From: Mangrovimonas sp. TPBH4
Lineage (GTDB): Bacteria > Bacteroidota > Bacteroidia > Flavobacteriales > Flavobacteriaceae
Direction: 5' to 3'
Assembly (NCBI RefSeq): GCF_001280505.1
Contig: NZ_LBIO01000055.1
Span: 124,001 to 188,000 of the forward strand
DNA length: 64,000 nt
The position numbers were made by a program, and so were the translations under genes. Of the stretch, positions 53,508 through 61,507 are shown one piece after another. Under the pieces are notes generated by a model. It was not told the origin of the DNA. It did not search any database and saw only the letters and a list, made by a program, of their open reading frames with translations. Numbering within the stretch: position 1 is the first letter of the stretch; each line of letters opens with the position of its first letter.

Positions 53508-53894
53508 ATGGAAAATAAACAATCACCAATGTTGGGTCTTCGTACGGTTGTATACATGGTGGAAGACCTTGAAAAAGCCAAGGCATGGTATGCCAAAGTC
53601 TTCAATGCGCAACCATATTACGATACCCCTTATTATGTGGGATTTAATATTGGCGGCTACGAATTGGGCCTGCATCCCAAAGAAAAGGTACAAGGCACCG
53701 ATAATGGTACTGTGCAAACCTATTGGGGTGTGGAGGATATCCAAAAGGTGTATGATTCCTTAATTGAAATGGGAGCCACCAAGCATGAAGCACCCAATAA
53801 TGTTGGAGGTGACATAGCCGCAGCTAGCGTGTATGATCCTTGGAAAAATATCATTGGAATTATTTATAATCCAGAATTTAAACTACCAAAATAG
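53508..53894 (+). CDS. VOC-family (glyoxalase-like) protein in the paa operon
   Basis: A 128-residue vicinal-oxygen-chelate fold protein (RTVVYMVEDLEKAKAWYAKV, DTPYYVGFNIGGYELGLHP, AASVYDPWKNIIGIIYNPEF). Metal-ligand candidates are the His in LGLHP and the late Glu in YNPEF. The exact reaction is not known. It sits between paaD and paaG with 9- and 2-base spacers, so it is made with the pathway enzymes. It could act on a reactive ring-opened or epoxide intermediate (inference). Not a standard paa gene. Confidence 0.78.
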   Translation: MENKQSPMLGLRTVVYMVEDLEKAKAWYAKVFNAQPYYDTPYYVGFNIGGYELGLHPKEKVQGTDNGTVQTYWGVEDIQKVYDSLIEMGATKHEAPNNVGGDIAAASVYDPWKNIIGIIYNPEFKLPK

Positions 53895-53896
53895 AT

Positions 53897-54676
53897 ATGA
53901 GTTCAATTGAATTGAAAATTGAAAATAATATAGCCTATATCACGCTTAACCGTCTAGAAGTATTCAATAGTTTCAATCGCGAAATGGCCTTGAAACTTCA
54001 AGAGACTCTGGATGCTTGTGAAACAAATGAAGAGGTAAGAGCCATCGTGTTGACTGGAAACGGAAAGGCATTTTGTGCGGGACAGGATTTAAAGGAAGTT
54101 ACTTCACCAGAATTGAACCCTGGCTTCAAGAAAATATTGGAAGAACACTACAATCCAATCATCACCAGAATTCGACATATAGAAAAACCGATTATAGGTG
54201 CAGTAAATGGCGTTGCTGCTGGTGCAGGTGCCAATATAGCTTTGGCTTGTGATGTTGTGGTAGCCCATGAACAGGTGAGCTTTATTCAGGCTTTTAGTTT
54301 GATTGGTTTGATTCCTGATAGCGCCGGGACTTTCTTTTTACCAAGATTGATTGGCTTCCAAAAAGCGTCTGCCTTGGCGATGTTGGGAGATAAAGTGTCT
54401 GCTGAAGAAGCCGAGCGCTTGGGGATGATCTATAAAGTATTGCCATTGGAAAGTTTTGAGGAAGAGGTCTCAAAACTGGCCTTAAAATTGGCAAACATGC
54501 CAACCAAAGCTTTGGGATTAATCAAGAAAAGTTTAAATCAATCCTTGACCAACAACTTGGAGGAACAGTTGGCTTTGGAGTCAAAATATCAAATTGAAGC
54601 CGCAGGAACCGAGGACTATGCTGAAGGGGTTTCGGCCTTCGTAGAGAAAAGAAAACCAACTTTTAAAGGAAAGTAA
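53897..54676 (+). CDS. paaG: Ring 1,2-epoxyphenylacetyl-CoA isomerase
   Basis: Crotonase-fold enzyme of 259 residues that isomerises the epoxide to the oxepin and later shifts a double bond in the opened chain. The oxyanion segments are AFCAGQDLKEV near residue 57 and NGVAAGAGANIALACD near 103. IGLIPDSAGTFFLPRL, with the catalytic Asp of PaaG enzymes, is kept. Tightly placed between the VOC gene and paaH. Confidence 0.9.
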   Translation: MSSIELKIENNIAYITLNRLEVFNSFNREMALKLQETLDACETNEEVRAIVLTGNGKAFCAGQDLKEVTSPELNPGFKKILEEHYNPIITRIRHIEKPIIGAVNGVAAGAGANIALACDVVVAHEQVSFIQAFSLIGLIPDSAGTFFLPRLIGFQKASALAMLGDKVSAEEAERLGMIYKVLPLESFEEEVSKLALKLANMPTKALGLIKKSLNQSLTNNLEEQLALESKYQIEAAGTEDYAEGVSAFVEKRKPTFKGK

Positions 54677-55831
54677 ATGAACTTAGGAATCATAGGAAGC
54701 GGCACCATGGGGAGTGGCATTGCACAAGTGGCAGCCACCGCAGGGTGTACCGTTAAATTATATGACACCAATGAAGCAGCTTTGGAAAAAGCAAGACTGT
54801 CATTGGAGAAAATATTGACCAAATTGGTTGAAAAGGGACGCATTGAAACTCATGAAAAACTGAGGATTCAAGGTAACATTCAATATGTGGATACCCTAAA
54901 GGAATTGGCAGATTCCAACCTTACCATAGAAGCCATTGTAGAGAATTTGGACATCAAGAAAAAGGTTTTTTTAGAATTGGAAAGCTATGTGAGTGATGAC
55001 TGTATCATCGCTTCAAACACCTCTTCCTTATCCATTGCTTCCATTGCGGCCTCGCTTCAAAAGCCAGAGCGTTGCATTGGAATTCACTTTTTTAACCCGG
55101 CGCCTTTAATGAAGTTGGTGGAGGTGATTCCTGCCGTGCAAACTTCCAAGGATGTTTTGGATTTGGCGGTAAAAACTATTTCCGATTGGAGTAAAACCGT
55201 GGCGGTTGCTAAAGATACCCCTGGATTTATTGTGAATCGTGTAGCACGTCCATTTTATGGGGAAGCGTTGCGAATTTATGAAGAAGGGATAGCTGATTTT
55301 GCAACGATTGATTGGAGCTTGAAAACCATTGGAGGTTTCCGTATGGGGCCTTTTGAGTTGATGGATTTCATTGGGAATGACGTGAATTATACCGTGACAG
55401 AAACGGTATTTACATCTTTCTATTTCGATCCTAGATACAAACCGTCTTTTACGCAAAAGCGTTTGAGCGAAGCAGGGTATTTAGGTAGAAAAACCGGGAA
55501 GGGATATTACGATTATTCCGAAGGAGTTGAAATGCCTACTCCAACAGAGAATAAAGAATTGGCCCAACAAATTTTTGACCGTGTCTTGGTGATGCTGATC
55601 AACGAAGCGGCAGATGCTTTGTTTTTAAACATAGCCTCTGCAGAAGATATTGACAATGCCATGACCAAAGGGGTAAATTATCCTAAAGGGCTGTTGGCAT
55701 GGGCAGATGAAAAAGGAATCGCTTGGTGTGTGGCCAAGTTGGATGAGCTTTATAACGAGTATCACGAAGATCGTTACAGGTGCAGTCCGTTATTGCGTAA
55801 AATGAACAAAGAAAACAAAAGCTTTTTTTAA
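54677..55831 (+). CDS. paaH: 3-hydroxyacyl-CoA dehydrogenase
   Basis: NAD-dependent oxidation of 3-hydroxyadipyl-CoA to 3-oxoadipyl-CoA. It has 384 residues. The N-terminal Rossmann motif is IIGSGTMGSGIAQVAA, followed by IASNTSSLSI and the catalytic IHFFNPAPLMKLVEV, with a C-terminal pair of HCDH domains (DTPGFIVNRVARPFYGEAL, GPFELMDFIGND). It is shorter than the roughly 475 residues of E. coli PaaH because the last domain is truncated or compact. Abuts paaG directly and overlaps paaI by one base (TAATG). Confidence 0.92.
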   Translation: MNLGIIGSGTMGSGIAQVAATAGCTVKLYDTNEAALEKARLSLEKILTKLVEKGRIETHEKLRIQGNIQYVDTLKELADSNLTIEAIVENLDIKKKVFLELESYVSDDCIIASNTSSLSIASIAASLQKPERCIGIHFFNPAPLMKLVEVIPAVQTSKDVLDLAVKTISDWSKTVAVAKDTPGFIVNRVARPFYGEALRIYEEGIADFATIDWSLKTIGGFRMGPFELMDFIGNDVNYTVTETVFTSFYFDPRYKPSFTQKRLSEAGYLGRKTGKGYYDYSEGVEMPTPTENKELAQQIFDRVLVMLINEAADALFLNIASAEDIDNAMTKGVNYPKGLLAWADEKGIAWCVAKLDELYNEYHEDRYRCSPLLRKMNKENKSFF

Positions 55832-56235
55832 TGCAGGGCGAACAAATACCGCACAAAATGTTACACCAAGATCCGTTTAGTACTTGGTTGGGCATAGAAA
55901 TTTTGGAATGCGAAATTGGTCGTTGCAAAGTAGGGATGACCGTTAGAAAGGAAATGCTCAACAGCATGGGCAAAGCACATGGAGGCATAAGTTATTCCCT
56001 GGCGGATACAGCCTTTGGTTTTGCCGCAAATACCCATGGTAGATTTTCGGTTTCCATAGAAACCAGTATCAATCATATCGAAGCCTTAAACGAGGGCGAT
56101 TATTTGGAGGCGGAATCCGTGATAGAAAAAGTAAATAACAAATTAGGCTTCAACATTGTTGAAGTAAAGCGAGGCGATGAATTGGTAGCACTGTTCAAAG
56201 GTGTGGTGTATCGCACTCAAAAAGAATGGGAATGA
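55831..56235 (+). CDS. paaI: Hydroxyphenylacetyl-CoA thioesterase PaaI
   Basis: Hot-dog-fold thioesterase of 134 residues that rescues CoA from dead-end pathway intermediates. NSMGKAHGGISYSLADTAFGFAAN carries the catalytic Asp region of PaaI enzymes. Its ATG shares a base with the stop of paaH. The 155 bases to paaJ hold palindromic elements but no gene. Confidence 0.93.
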   Translation: MQGEQIPHKMLHQDPFSTWLGIEILECEIGRCKVGMTVRKEMLNSMGKAHGGISYSLADTAFGFAANTHGRFSVSIETSINHIEALNEGDYLEAESVIEKVNNKLGFNIVEVKRGDELVALFKGVVYRTQKEWE

Positions 56236-56383
56236 ATTCTTGCGAAGGCAGGAATCTCTTAATTCAAAAGAAATATTGAAACCTAAACAGATTAGTATTG
56301 TTTAGGAATGCGTAAAAATATAATAGTAAATAGGATTCACACTTTCGAGAGAATTAAACCGAAAAGATACCCACTTTCGTGGG
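56236..56383 (+). repeat. Palindromic elements between paaI and paaJ
   Basis: Three inverted repeats: ATTCTTGC / GCAGGAAT (56236-56255, one G-T pair), CCTAAACA / TGTTTAGG around a 9-base loop (56282-56306), and CCCAC / GTGGG with a TTTC loop (56370-56383), the last ending 7 bases before the paaJ start. The first and last resemble the elements before paaC. Confidence 0.6.
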
Positions 56384-56390
56384 CATAAAT

Positions 56391-57596
56391 ATGAAAGAAG
56401 CATATATCATAGATGGAGTTCGTACTCCAATAGGAAGTTACAAAGGCACTTTGTCGGCTGTGAGAACGGACGATTTAGGGGCTTTGGTAATTGAAGAAAT
56501 AGTTAAAAGAAATCCAAACATTCCAAAAGAAGCATATGACGATGTGATTTTGGGTTGCGCCAACCAAGCAGGGGAAGACAACCGTAATGTGGCTAGAATG
56601 TCTTTGTTGTTGGCTGGCTTGCCATATACCGTACCGGGAGAAACGGTGAACCGTTTGTGCAGTTCAGGATTGTCGGCGATTATTCATGCCAATAGAGCGA
56701 TAAAAGCTGGCGATGGCGACATTTTTATTGCTGGCGGTGTTGAAAATATGACACGTGGCCCTTTGGTAGTTTCAAAGCCGTCATCAGGTTTTGGTACAGA
56801 TTCCAAAATGTACGATTCCAGTTTCGGATGGCGTTTTGTAAATCCAAAAATGCACGAGATGTATGGAACAGATGGTATGGGGAATACCGCTGAAAACTTG
56901 GTGGAGTTGCACGATATTTCACGTGAGGATCAAGATAAGTTTGCCAACTGGAGCCAAATGAAGGCGACCAAAGCCCAAGAAAATGGGAGATTGGCAAAAG
57001 AAATAATGACGGTTGAAATTCCACAACGCAAAAAGGACCCGATTCTGTTTGCAAAAGATGAATTTGTAAAACCAACAACCACTATGGAAGTGTTGGGGAA
57101 ATTGCGTCCGGCCTTTAAAAAGGATGGTAGTGTGACTGCAGGAAATTCCTCTGGATTGAATGATGGCGCAGCTGCGACCATTATCGCGTCTTCAGAAGCG
57201 GTTGAAAAATATAACCTTAAACCATTGGCTAGAATTGTAAGTTCGGCAGTGGTTGGCGTTGAGCCTCGCATTATGGGGATTGGCCCTGTAGAGGCTTCCA
57301 ATAAAGCTTTGGCAAAGGCAGGTTTGACCATGGATGACATGGACATTATTGAACTTAATGAAGCGTTTGCTGCTCAGGCCTTGGCATGTACACGTGCTTG
57401 GGGATTGGCCGACGACGACACTAGATTGAACCCAAATGGAGGCTCTATTGCTATAGGACATCCACTGGGAGTGACAGGTGCACGTATTGCTTATTCGGCA
57501 GCATTGGAATTACAGGAACAAAATAAGCGTTACGCTTTGGTGACCATGTGTATTGGTGTAGGTCAAGGTTACGCGGCAATTATTGAAAGAGTGTAA
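56391..57596 (+). CDS. paaJ: 3-oxoadipyl-CoA thiolase
   Basis: Cleaves 3-oxoadipyl-CoA to succinyl-CoA and acetyl-CoA, the last step of the pathway (PaaJ/PcaF). The 401-residue thiolase has the nucleophile Cys90 in NRLCSSGLSA, GHPLGVTGAR near 360 with the catalytic His, and CIGVGQGYA near 390 with the second Cys. I start it at the ATG of MKEAYIIDGVRTPIG; an in-frame GTG four codons upstream falls inside a hairpin. Confidence 0.94.
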   Translation: MKEAYIIDGVRTPIGSYKGTLSAVRTDDLGALVIEEIVKRNPNIPKEAYDDVILGCANQAGEDNRNVARMSLLLAGLPYTVPGETVNRLCSSGLSAIIHANRAIKAGDGDIFIAGGVENMTRGPLVVSKPSSGFGTDSKMYDSSFGWRFVNPKMHEMYGTDGMGNTAENLVELHDISREDQDKFANWSQMKATKAQENGRLAKEIMTVEIPQRKKDPILFAKDEFVKPTTTMEVLGKLRPAFKKDGSVTAGNSSGLNDGAAATIIASSEAVEKYNLKPLARIVSSAVVGVEPRIMGIGPVEASNKALAKAGLTMDDMDIIELNEAFAAQALACTRAWGLADDDTRLNPNGGSIAIGHPLGVTGARIAYSAALELQEQNKRYALVTMCIGVGQGYAAIIERV

Positions 57597-57597
57597 T

Positions 57598-60099
57598 ATG
57601 AAAAAAATACAACATTACGTTCAAGGTCAATGGACCGAAGGTAAAGAAGAGGGAATTCCGGTTTTAGATGCTATTACTGGGGAAGCTTTTACCAGTGTGG
57701 CCATTGAAGGTTTGGACATTCCAGAAATATTAAACTACGGAAGAACCAAGGGAGGCGAGATTCTTAGGAAAATGACGTTTCAGGAGCGTGGGAACATGCT
57801 TAAAAAGTTGGCCTTGTATCTTACCAAACGCAAAGAGCAATTTTACGATTTAAGTTATCGCACAGGAGCAACTAGAATAGATAGTTGGATTGACATTGAA
57901 GGAGGTTTTGGAAACCTTTTTGCCAATGCGTCCTTAAGAAAATTATTTCCTAATCAACCCTATCATGTTGAGGGCGATCCAATCGATTTATCTCGTGGAG
58001 GCCGTTTTATGGCACACCATATTATGGTTCCTAAAAAAGGGGTGGCCGTGCATATCAATGCCTTTAATTTCCCAGTTTGGGGAATGTTGGAAAAGTGCGC
58101 AGTGAATTGGATGGCAGGGGTTCCTGCAGTCGTGTTGCCAGCCCCATCATCATCTTATTTGGCAGAGGCCGTAGCAAGGGAAATCATAGCCTCAGGAATT
58201 TTGCCTGAGGGAGCCTTACAAATTATTAACGGTACCGTAAAATCTATATTGGATACGGTAGAGTCTCAAGATGTGGTGACCTTTACAGGGTCTGCAGCAA
58301 CGGGACGTTTGTTAAAAGCGCATCCTAGATTAATACAGGAGGCTGTGCCATTTACTATGGAAGCAGATTCTTTGAATGCTTCTATTCTTGGGGAAGATGC
58401 TGTGCCAGGGACTCCAGAATTTGATCTGTTCATAAAGGAAGTTCGAAATGAAATGACGGTGAAAGCAGGACAGAAGTGTACGGCTATCCGTCGTATCATT
58501 GTGCCTGAAGGCATTGTGGAGGATGTTCAGATTGCCTTAGGAAAAGCGCTGGATAAAGTTACCATAGGAGACCCAAGATTGAAAGAAGTGAGAATGGGAT
58601 CTTTGGTGAGCAAACAACAGGTGGAAGCCGTGAAGAATTCCATTTCGGATATTGCCAAAGAAGCAGAAATGGTATATGGGAATTTAGATACTTTGGATAC
58701 CATAGGAGCCGATGCCCAGAAAGGAGCGTTTATTAGCCCAGTATTATTCCGTACGGATAATCCGTTGCAAAACACGGTGGTTCATGAACGCGAGGCTTTT
58801 GGTCCGGTAAGTACCATAATGCCATATAAAACTATGGACGAAGCGGTTACTTTGGCCCAAATGGGGAAAGGATCTCTTGTGTCTTCCATAGCGACTAACG
58901 ATGATAAGATTGCGAAGGAATATGTGATAAATGCAGCCTCGCATCATGGCCGAATTCTAGTATTGAATCGTGAAAGTGCCAAACAAAGCACCGGACACGG
59001 TTCTCCATTACCGTATTTGGTTCACGGTGGTCCAGGACGTGCCGGAGGTGGCGAAGAAATGGGAGGTGTACGTGGTATCAAACATTATTTGCAGCGTACT
59101 GCAATTCAGGGCTCACCAACTACTTTGACCGAAATAACAGGGATATATCAGCAAAAAGCAGCCTATAAGGAAGCAGAGCAGCATCCATTTAAATACCATT
59201 GGGAAGACATCCAACCAGGAATGTCACTTAAAACCCATAAGCGAACCTTTACAGATACCGATATTATCAATTTTGCGAATTTGACTTGGGACCATTTTTA
59301 TGCCCATACAGACATCACATCGCTTGATGGAAGCATTTTTGAAAAACGCACGGCCCATGGATATTTTATCATTTCCGCAGCAGCGGGATTGTTTGTATAT
59401 CCAAACAAAGGCCCTGTGGCAGCAAACTACGGTTTGGAAGAATGTCGATTCCTGCGTCCACTGTACCATAACGATACGGTATATGTACGATTGACTTGTA
59501 AGCAAAAAGTAGATCGGGATGTGGCAGGAGCCGAGCATCCTAGTGGGATTGTAAAATGGTTTGTAGAGGTATTTGATGCTAATAATGATGAAATGGTGGC
59601 TTTTGCGACCATTTTGACCATGGTTCAGAAGAAACAAGAAACTTTGGTGGAAATGACCGAAGCTAAAATTGCAGAATGCATCAACAAGCTTACCGAAGAG
59701 GATAAAGCAAAGTGGGGGAATCTAACCCCTCAATTAATGTTGGAGCATTTGGAATATACCTACAGAATTGCTTCGGGGGAAATTCAGGATTTTGATATAG
59801 CGACGCCTAAAAAGATTTTGGAAAAAGTGCACGCCACGCTATATAACTATGAAAAAATGCCAAGTGGTTATGATTTTCCATTGGCAGAAAGATCTCGAAT
59901 TACCGAATTAAAACATGCCAGTTTAGAGGAAGCCAAAGAAAAATTGAAAGAAGCTCGTGAAGCCTATTTGGCCTATTTTAAAGAACATCCAGAAGCTAAA
60001 ACCAAAAATGTTGTTTTTGGAGAGTTGAATAGATACGAGTGGTATTTATTGGAGAGAAAACATTTAAATCATCATTTCGAACAATTCGGATTGATATAA
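57598..60099 (+). CDS. paaZ: PaaZ: oxepin-CoA hydrolase / semialdehyde dehydrogenase with extra C-terminal domain
   Basis: Opens the oxepin-CoA ring and oxidises the aldehyde. Residues 1-510 are an aldehyde dehydrogenase (catalytic Cys in VKAGQKCTAIRRI near 293, Glu in FTMEADSLNAS). Residues 530-675 are a MaoC-like hydratase (FANLTWDHFYAHTD, then RTAHGYFIISAAAGLFV with the Asp and His pair). About 150 more residues follow that are absent from the 681-residue E. coli enzyme. They resemble a DinB-like helical bundle (WGNLTPQLMLEHLEYTYRI, then LLERKHLNHHFEQFGLI) with conserved-looking histidines. No stop or frameshift separates the parts. Start ATG at 57598, two bases after paaJ. Confidence 0.93.
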   Translation: MKKIQHYVQGQWTEGKEEGIPVLDAITGEAFTSVAIEGLDIPEILNYGRTKGGEILRKMTFQERGNMLKKLALYLTKRKEQFYDLSYRTGATRIDSWIDIEGGFGNLFANASLRKLFPNQPYHVEGDPIDLSRGGRFMAHHIMVPKKGVAVHINAFNFPVWGMLEKCAVNWMAGVPAVVLPAPSSSYLAEAVAREIIASGILPEGALQIINGTVKSILDTVESQDVVTFTGSAATGRLLKAHPRLIQEAVPFTMEADSLNASILGEDAVPGTPEFDLFIKEVRNEMTVKAGQKCTAIRRIIVPEGIVEDVQIALGKALDKVTIGDPRLKEVRMGSLVSKQQVEAVKNSISDIAKEAEMVYGNLDTLDTIGADAQKGAFISPVLFRTDNPLQNTVVHEREAFGPVSTIMPYKTMDEAVTLAQMGKGSLVSSIATNDDKIAKEYVINAASHHGRILVLNRESAKQSTGHGSPLPYLVHGGPGRAGGGEEMGGVRGIKHYLQRTAIQGSPTTLTEITGIYQQKAAYKEAEQHPFKYHWEDIQPGMSLKTHKRTFTDTDIINFANLTWDHFYAHTDITSLDGSIFEKRTAHGYFIISAAAGLFVYPNKGPVAANYGLEECRFLRPLYHNDTVYVRLTCKQKVDRDVAGAEHPSGIVKWFVEVFDANNDEMVAFATILTMVQKKQETLVEMTEAKIAECINKLTEEDKAKWGNLTPQLMLEHLEYTYRIASGEIQDFDIATPKKILEKVHATLYNYEKMPSGYDFPLAERSRITELKHASLEEAKEKLKEAREAYLAYFKEHPEAKTKNVVFGELNRYEWYLLERKHLNHHFEQFGLI

Positions 60100-60118
60100 A
60101 TTATAAAAGAAATTAAAG

Positions 60119-60874
60119 ATGGAAAATAGTCCATACGTAAAGTTAAGCATAGAGAATCATGTTGGGTATGTGGAGTTTTTTCACCCAGAACATAATTCCT
60201 TGCCAGGAAATTTATTGGCCGATTTAGCCCAAACCATTACCGATGCAGGAAACAATGAAGATGTTAAGGTCATCGTTCTTAAAAGTGGAGGCGATAGAAC
60301 TTTTTGTGCAGGAGCAAGCTTTAAGGAATTGATCAATATCAATGACGATGCCACAGGAAAGGTATTCTTTTCTGGCTTTGCCAATGTAATCAATGCCATG
60401 CGTAAATGTCCAAAGTTTGTTATTGGGCGTATTCAAGGTAAAACCGTTGGTGGTGGTGTTGGTCTGGCAGCCGCAACTGATTATTGTATGGCGACCAAAT
60501 TCGCCGAAATCAAACTAAGCGAACTTAATATTGGGATTGGTCCGTTTGTGGTTGGTCCTGCCATTGAGCGTAAAATGGGCGTGAGTGCCATGTCGCAAAT
60601 TGCTATGGATGCCAATAGTTTTTATTCTCCAGAATGGGCTACAGACAAAGGTCTGTTTACTCAGGTTTTTGATACGACTCAAGACATGGATGAAGCGATA
60701 AAAGCGATGGCTGAAAATTTGTGTACTTACAATCCAGAGGCCATGAAAGAAATGAAAACTATGTTCTGGCAAGGAACCGAGCATTGGGATAAATTGCTTT
60801 CAGAACGCGCAGCTATCAGCGGTCGTCTGGTGTTGGGAGAGTTTACAAAGGAAATTTTGAAACGTTTTAAGTAA
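60119..60874 (+). CDS. paaF: Enoyl-CoA hydratase (PaaF position)
   Basis: Crotonase-family protein of 251 residues, expected to hydrate 2,3-dehydroadipyl-CoA. Oxyanion segments are TFCAGASFKELI near residue 61 and GKTVGGGVGLAAATDYC near 105. The active-site segment is ATKFAEIKLSELNIGIGP. It is more divergent from E. coli PaaF than the other genes are from their counterparts, so the exact reaction rests on its place in the operon. Followed after three bases by paaY. Confidence 0.8.
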   Translation: MENSPYVKLSIENHVGYVEFFHPEHNSLPGNLLADLAQTITDAGNNEDVKVIVLKSGGDRTFCAGASFKELININDDATGKVFFSGFANVINAMRKCPKFVIGRIQGKTVGGGVGLAAATDYCMATKFAEIKLSELNIGIGPFVVGPAIERKMGVSAMSQIAMDANSFYSPEWATDKGLFTQVFDTTQDMDEAIKAMAENLCTYNPEAMKEMKTMFWQGTEHWDKLLSERAAISGRLVLGEFTKEILKRFK

Positions 60875-60877
60875 ACC

Positions 60878-61474
60878 ATGATTTACAGTTTTAAAGGATA
60901 TACGCCAATGGTACACGAAAGTAGTTTTGTGCACCCTTTGGCGGCCGTAACCGGAAACGTTATCATCGGAAAAAACTGCTATATAGGTCCTGGAGCTGCC
61001 ATTCGTGGCGATTGGGGACAAATCATTTTGGAAGATGGAGTGAACGTTCAGGAAAACTGTACAGTACACATGTTTCCTGGGAAATCAATTACACTTAAAG
61101 AAAGTGCCCATGTTGGTCATGGAGCCGTGATTCATGGTGCTAATTTGGGAAGAAATTGCTTGATTGGGATGAACAGTGTTATCATGGACGATGCCCAAAT
61201 AGGGGATGAGTGCATTGTTGGGGCTATGGCCTTTGTAAAGGCAGAAACCATCATTCCAAACCGAAGTCTTGTTGTTGGAAACCCAGCCAAAGTGGTCAAG
61301 GAAGTTTCCGATGACATGATTGCATGGAAGACCAAAGGGACGCAATTGTATCAGCAATTACCTGCAGATTGCCGTGAGAGTTTGAAGGAGGTTGCACCTT
61401 TAAGGGAGATTCCGGAAAACATGAAAGTTCAGGAGGGTGCCTATGACACGCTTCGTGATTTTATGAAAAAGTAA
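60878..61474 (+). CDS. paaY: PaaY, hexapeptide-repeat (gamma carbonic anhydrase-like) thioesterase
   Basis: A 198-residue left-handed beta-helix protein (SSFVHPLAAVTGNVIIGKNC, GAAIRGDWG, SAHVGHGAVIHGANLGRNC with metal-binding His residues, then GMNSVIMDDAQIG). PaaY proteins act as CoA thioesterases with PaaI in phenylacetate breakdown. It ends 33 bases before the E2 gene; the second TetR-type operator lies in that space. Confidence 0.92.
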   Translation: MIYSFKGYTPMVHESSFVHPLAAVTGNVIIGKNCYIGPGAAIRGDWGQIILEDGVNVQENCTVHMFPGKSITLKESAHVGHGAVIHGANLGRNCLIGMNSVIMDDAQIGDECIVGAMAFVKAETIIPNRSLVVGNPAKVVKEVSDDMIAWKTKGTQLYQQLPADCRESLKEVAPLREIPENMKVQEGAYDTLRDFMKK

Positions 61475-61482
61475 GTTTAATA

Positions 61483-61500
61483 AACTAACAAACATTAGTT
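61483..61500 (+). promoter_or_regulatory. TetR-type operator, copy 2 (E2 gene)
   Basis: AACTAACA-AA-CATTAGTT, matching the paaE operator at 16 of 18 positions and placed 7 bases before the E2 start codon. No TAnnTTTG promoter element is visible close upstream, so it may act on an unseen promoter or on readthrough transcripts. Confidence 0.65.
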
Positions 61501-61507
61501 CACAAGA

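Noticed and set aside
56930..57346. 138-codon minus-strand frame inside the thiolase gene
   Set aside because: Antisense shadow of a strongly conserved enzyme; no start signal or domain.
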